A stretch of 64,000 nt of DNA from assembly GCA_964588325.1 (NCBI GenBank), contig CAZPOR010000006.1, positions 1 to 64,000 on the forward strand, in the 5' to 3' direction. The translations under genes and the position numbers were made by a program. Source of the stretch: Thiovibrio sp964588325 (GTDB lineage Bacteria; Desulfobacterota; Desulfobulbia; Desulfobulbales; Desulfurivibrionaceae). This document shows, in pieces, positions 62,780 through 64,000 of the stretch (position 1 is its first letter; every line of letters begins with the position of its first letter). A model generated the notes under the pieces. The model did no database searches, was not told the DNA's origin, and saw only the letters and a program-made list of their open reading frames with translations.

Positions 62780-64000
62780 TCAGGAACTCTGGCCGGTCCG
62801 GGCGGACGGGATCTCTTCAAGGATTTTCCTGAACTCGCCAATGATGATCGGCTTGGAGATATAGGCGTCCATGCCGGCGGCCACGCATTTTTCGCTGTAC
62901 CCCTTCATGGCATGGGCGGTCAGGGCAACGATGGGGATATGCCTCTCTGTTCCCTGCTCCAGGGAACGAATTTTCGCGGTTGCCTCAAAGCCGTCCATCT
63001 CCGGCATCTGCACATCCATCAGGATCACATCGAAGTGTTCCGCCCTGTATTTTTCGAGGGCTTCCAGGCCATTGTTGGCGACGACCACGGAATGCCCTTC
63101 TTTTTTGAGCAACCCTTGCGCCACTTTTTGATTCACCAGATTGTCCTCGGCCAGCAGGATATGGAGCGTTTTCTGTATCTCCTCCCCCTGAGGCATTTCG
63201 GCGGCAGGCGCAAGACGTTCCTCCCGGACAAAAACGGTGGAGATGTTCTTGAGCAGATCCTTGTGCCGGCACGGCTTGAGCAGATAGGCATGCACCCCGA
63301 GACGGCGGCTTCGCTCCTTGTCCTCCGGCAACCCCGCGGAGGTGAGAATGATCACCGGCAGTTGGGTCAGCCGAGGGTGCTGCCGGATTTTTTCAATCAG
63401 GGTGAAGCCGTCCATGTCCGGCATCTGGATGTCGATGATGGCCAGGGCGAAGGGCGTTCCTGCGTCCAGGTGTTCCTGCAACACCTGCAATGCCTCCGCG
63501 CCGCCGGAAACAGCCCGCGCCCGCATGGCAAGGTGCGTAAGTTTTTGCAGCAGAATCTTCTGGTTGATGGGGTTGTCGTCCACGACCAAAATGGATTTTC
63601 CCTCCAGGAAGGCAGGAGATGCCTGCGGAATGCTTTTTTCCCCGGACTGCTTTTGGCAGAGGATGGTGAAGAAAAAGGTGGAGCCGGCATTTGGGGTGCT
63701 TTCCAGCCAGATGCGGCCCCCCATGAGCTGGACCAGGCGGGAGGAGATGGAGAGCCCCAGGCCGGTGCCGCCGAATTTTCTGGCCATGGTGCTGTCCACC
63801 TGGCTGAAGGCTTCGAAAATCTTTTGCTGCTTTTCTTCGGGGATGCCGAGGCCTTTGTCGGAAACGGAAAACAGCAATTCAACGGCGCCATCGTATTCGC
63901 CTTTAAGCTGCACATCCAAGAGGATTTGGCCGGATTCGGTGAACTTGATGCTGTTGCCCAGGAGGTTGGTCAACACCTGCTGGAGGCGGAAGGCATCGCC
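62780..64000 (-). CDS. Hybrid sensor histidine kinase, C-terminal part (cut by window end)
   Basis: Incomplete at its 5' end, which lies beyond base 64000; the frame is open to the edge (DAFRLQQVLTNLLGN). The visible part has the HATPase domain (N box, then SDKGLGIPEEKQQKIFEAF and GTGLGLSISSRLV), followed by two receiver domains. The first has Asp in ALAIIDIQMPDMDGF, and the second has Asp in VILMDVQMPEMDGFEA. Both have the conserved Lys (LLKPCR; ISKPII). Tandem receivers mark a phosphorelay kinase of the BarA/RpfC type. The sensor part is not visible. Confidence 0.95.
   Translation of the reverse strand, partial: GDAFRLQQVLTNLLGNSIKFTESGQILLDVQLKGEYDGAVELLFSVSDKGLGIPEEKQQKIFEAFSQVDSTMARKFGGTGLGLSISSRLVQLMGGRIWLESTPNAGSTFFFTILCQKQSGEKSIPQASPAFLEGKSILVVDDNPINQKILLQKLTHLAMRARAVSGGAEALQVLQEHLDAGTPFALAIIDIQMPDMDGFTLIEKIRQHPRLTQLPVIILTSAGLPEDKERSRRLGVHAYLLKPCRHKDLLKNISTVFVREERLAPAAEMPQGEEIQKTLHILLAEDNLVNQKVAQGLLKKEGHSVVVANNGLEALEKYRAEHFDVILMDVQMPEMDGFEATAKIRSLEQGTERHIPIVALTAHAMKGYSEKCVAAGMDAYISKPIIIGEFRKILEEIPSARTGQSS

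Overview
The window looks like chromosomal DNA of a GC-rich anaerobic Gram-negative bacterium, most likely a member of the Desulfobacterota (the former Deltaproteobacteria; a Desulfobulbales-like organism would fit). The reasons are oxygen-defence proteins typical of anaerobes (rubredoxin, hemerythrin, a superoxide-reductase-like periplasmic protein, a 2-Cys peroxiredoxin), selenocysteine use in selD, a class II DAHP synthase, a monomeric NADP isocitrate dehydrogenase and many hybrid histidine kinases. The taxon is an inference from gene content. Most of the window is dense, GC-rich core DNA. Two stretches (about 17.1-20.7 kb and 33.6-35.9 kb) have lower GC and accessory content.

Layout. 0.1-5.7 kb: an HsdR_N-like protein, class II DAHP synthase, a YkgJ-type cysteine-cluster protein, phosphohexomutase and a porin. 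5.7-17.0 kb: a Cache-PAS hybrid kinase, a superoxide-reductase-like protein with a tiny membrane partner, isocitrate dehydrogenase, hemerythrin, a REC-PAS-PAS-GGDEF diguanylate cyclase, rubredoxin, a flavoprotein reductase, small proteins and a YqeY protein. 17.1-20.5 kb: a compact accessory operon of STAS/GHKL-ATPase, STAS-like (DUF4325), PIN nuclease, two small frameshifted genes and a self-inhibited Fic protein, followed by a perfect 24-bp-arm palindrome. 20.8-26.8 kb: ftsH, Nudix, comF-like, mtnA and a serine beta-lactamase-family protein. 26.8-33.6 kb: an AT-rich origin-like region, then dnaN, gyrB and gyrA, without dnaA or recF. 33.6-35.7 kb: an unknown SH3/transmembrane protein, higBA and a ParD-like remnant. 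35.9-42.3 kb: gpsA, a DUF3343 protein, selD (itself a selenoprotein, UGA at 37422-37424) and two tandemly duplicated hybrid kinases. 42.3-48.4 kb: an RRM RNA-binding protein with a long leader, membrane proteins, ald, a DUF523/DUF1722 protein, an MBL hydrolase, a pyrimidine-dimer glycosylase-like protein and a single-domain response regulator. 48.4-57.4 kb, all on the minus strand: a 1422-residue PPDK-related protein, a small Cys-rich ORF, gapA, glgA, aroC and aroK. 57.7-64 kb: a peroxiredoxin with a Fur/PerR-like operator, a kamA / ATP-grasp / ATP-grasp / GNAT operon, and a hybrid kinase cut by the window end.

How the genes work together. Core functions are replication and supercoiling (dnaN, gyrB, gyrA), the start and end of the shikimate pathway (DAHP synthase, aroC, aroK) and sugar storage and glycolysis (phosphohexomutase, glgA, gapA). 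The parts most likely to be new biology are the STAS-ATPase/STAS/PIN/Fic operon, which looks like an uncharacterised conflict or stress-switch system, and the radical SAM aminomutase operon with two D-Ala-D-Ala-ligase-like enzymes and an acetyltransferase, which may build a beta-amino-acid-containing small molecule.
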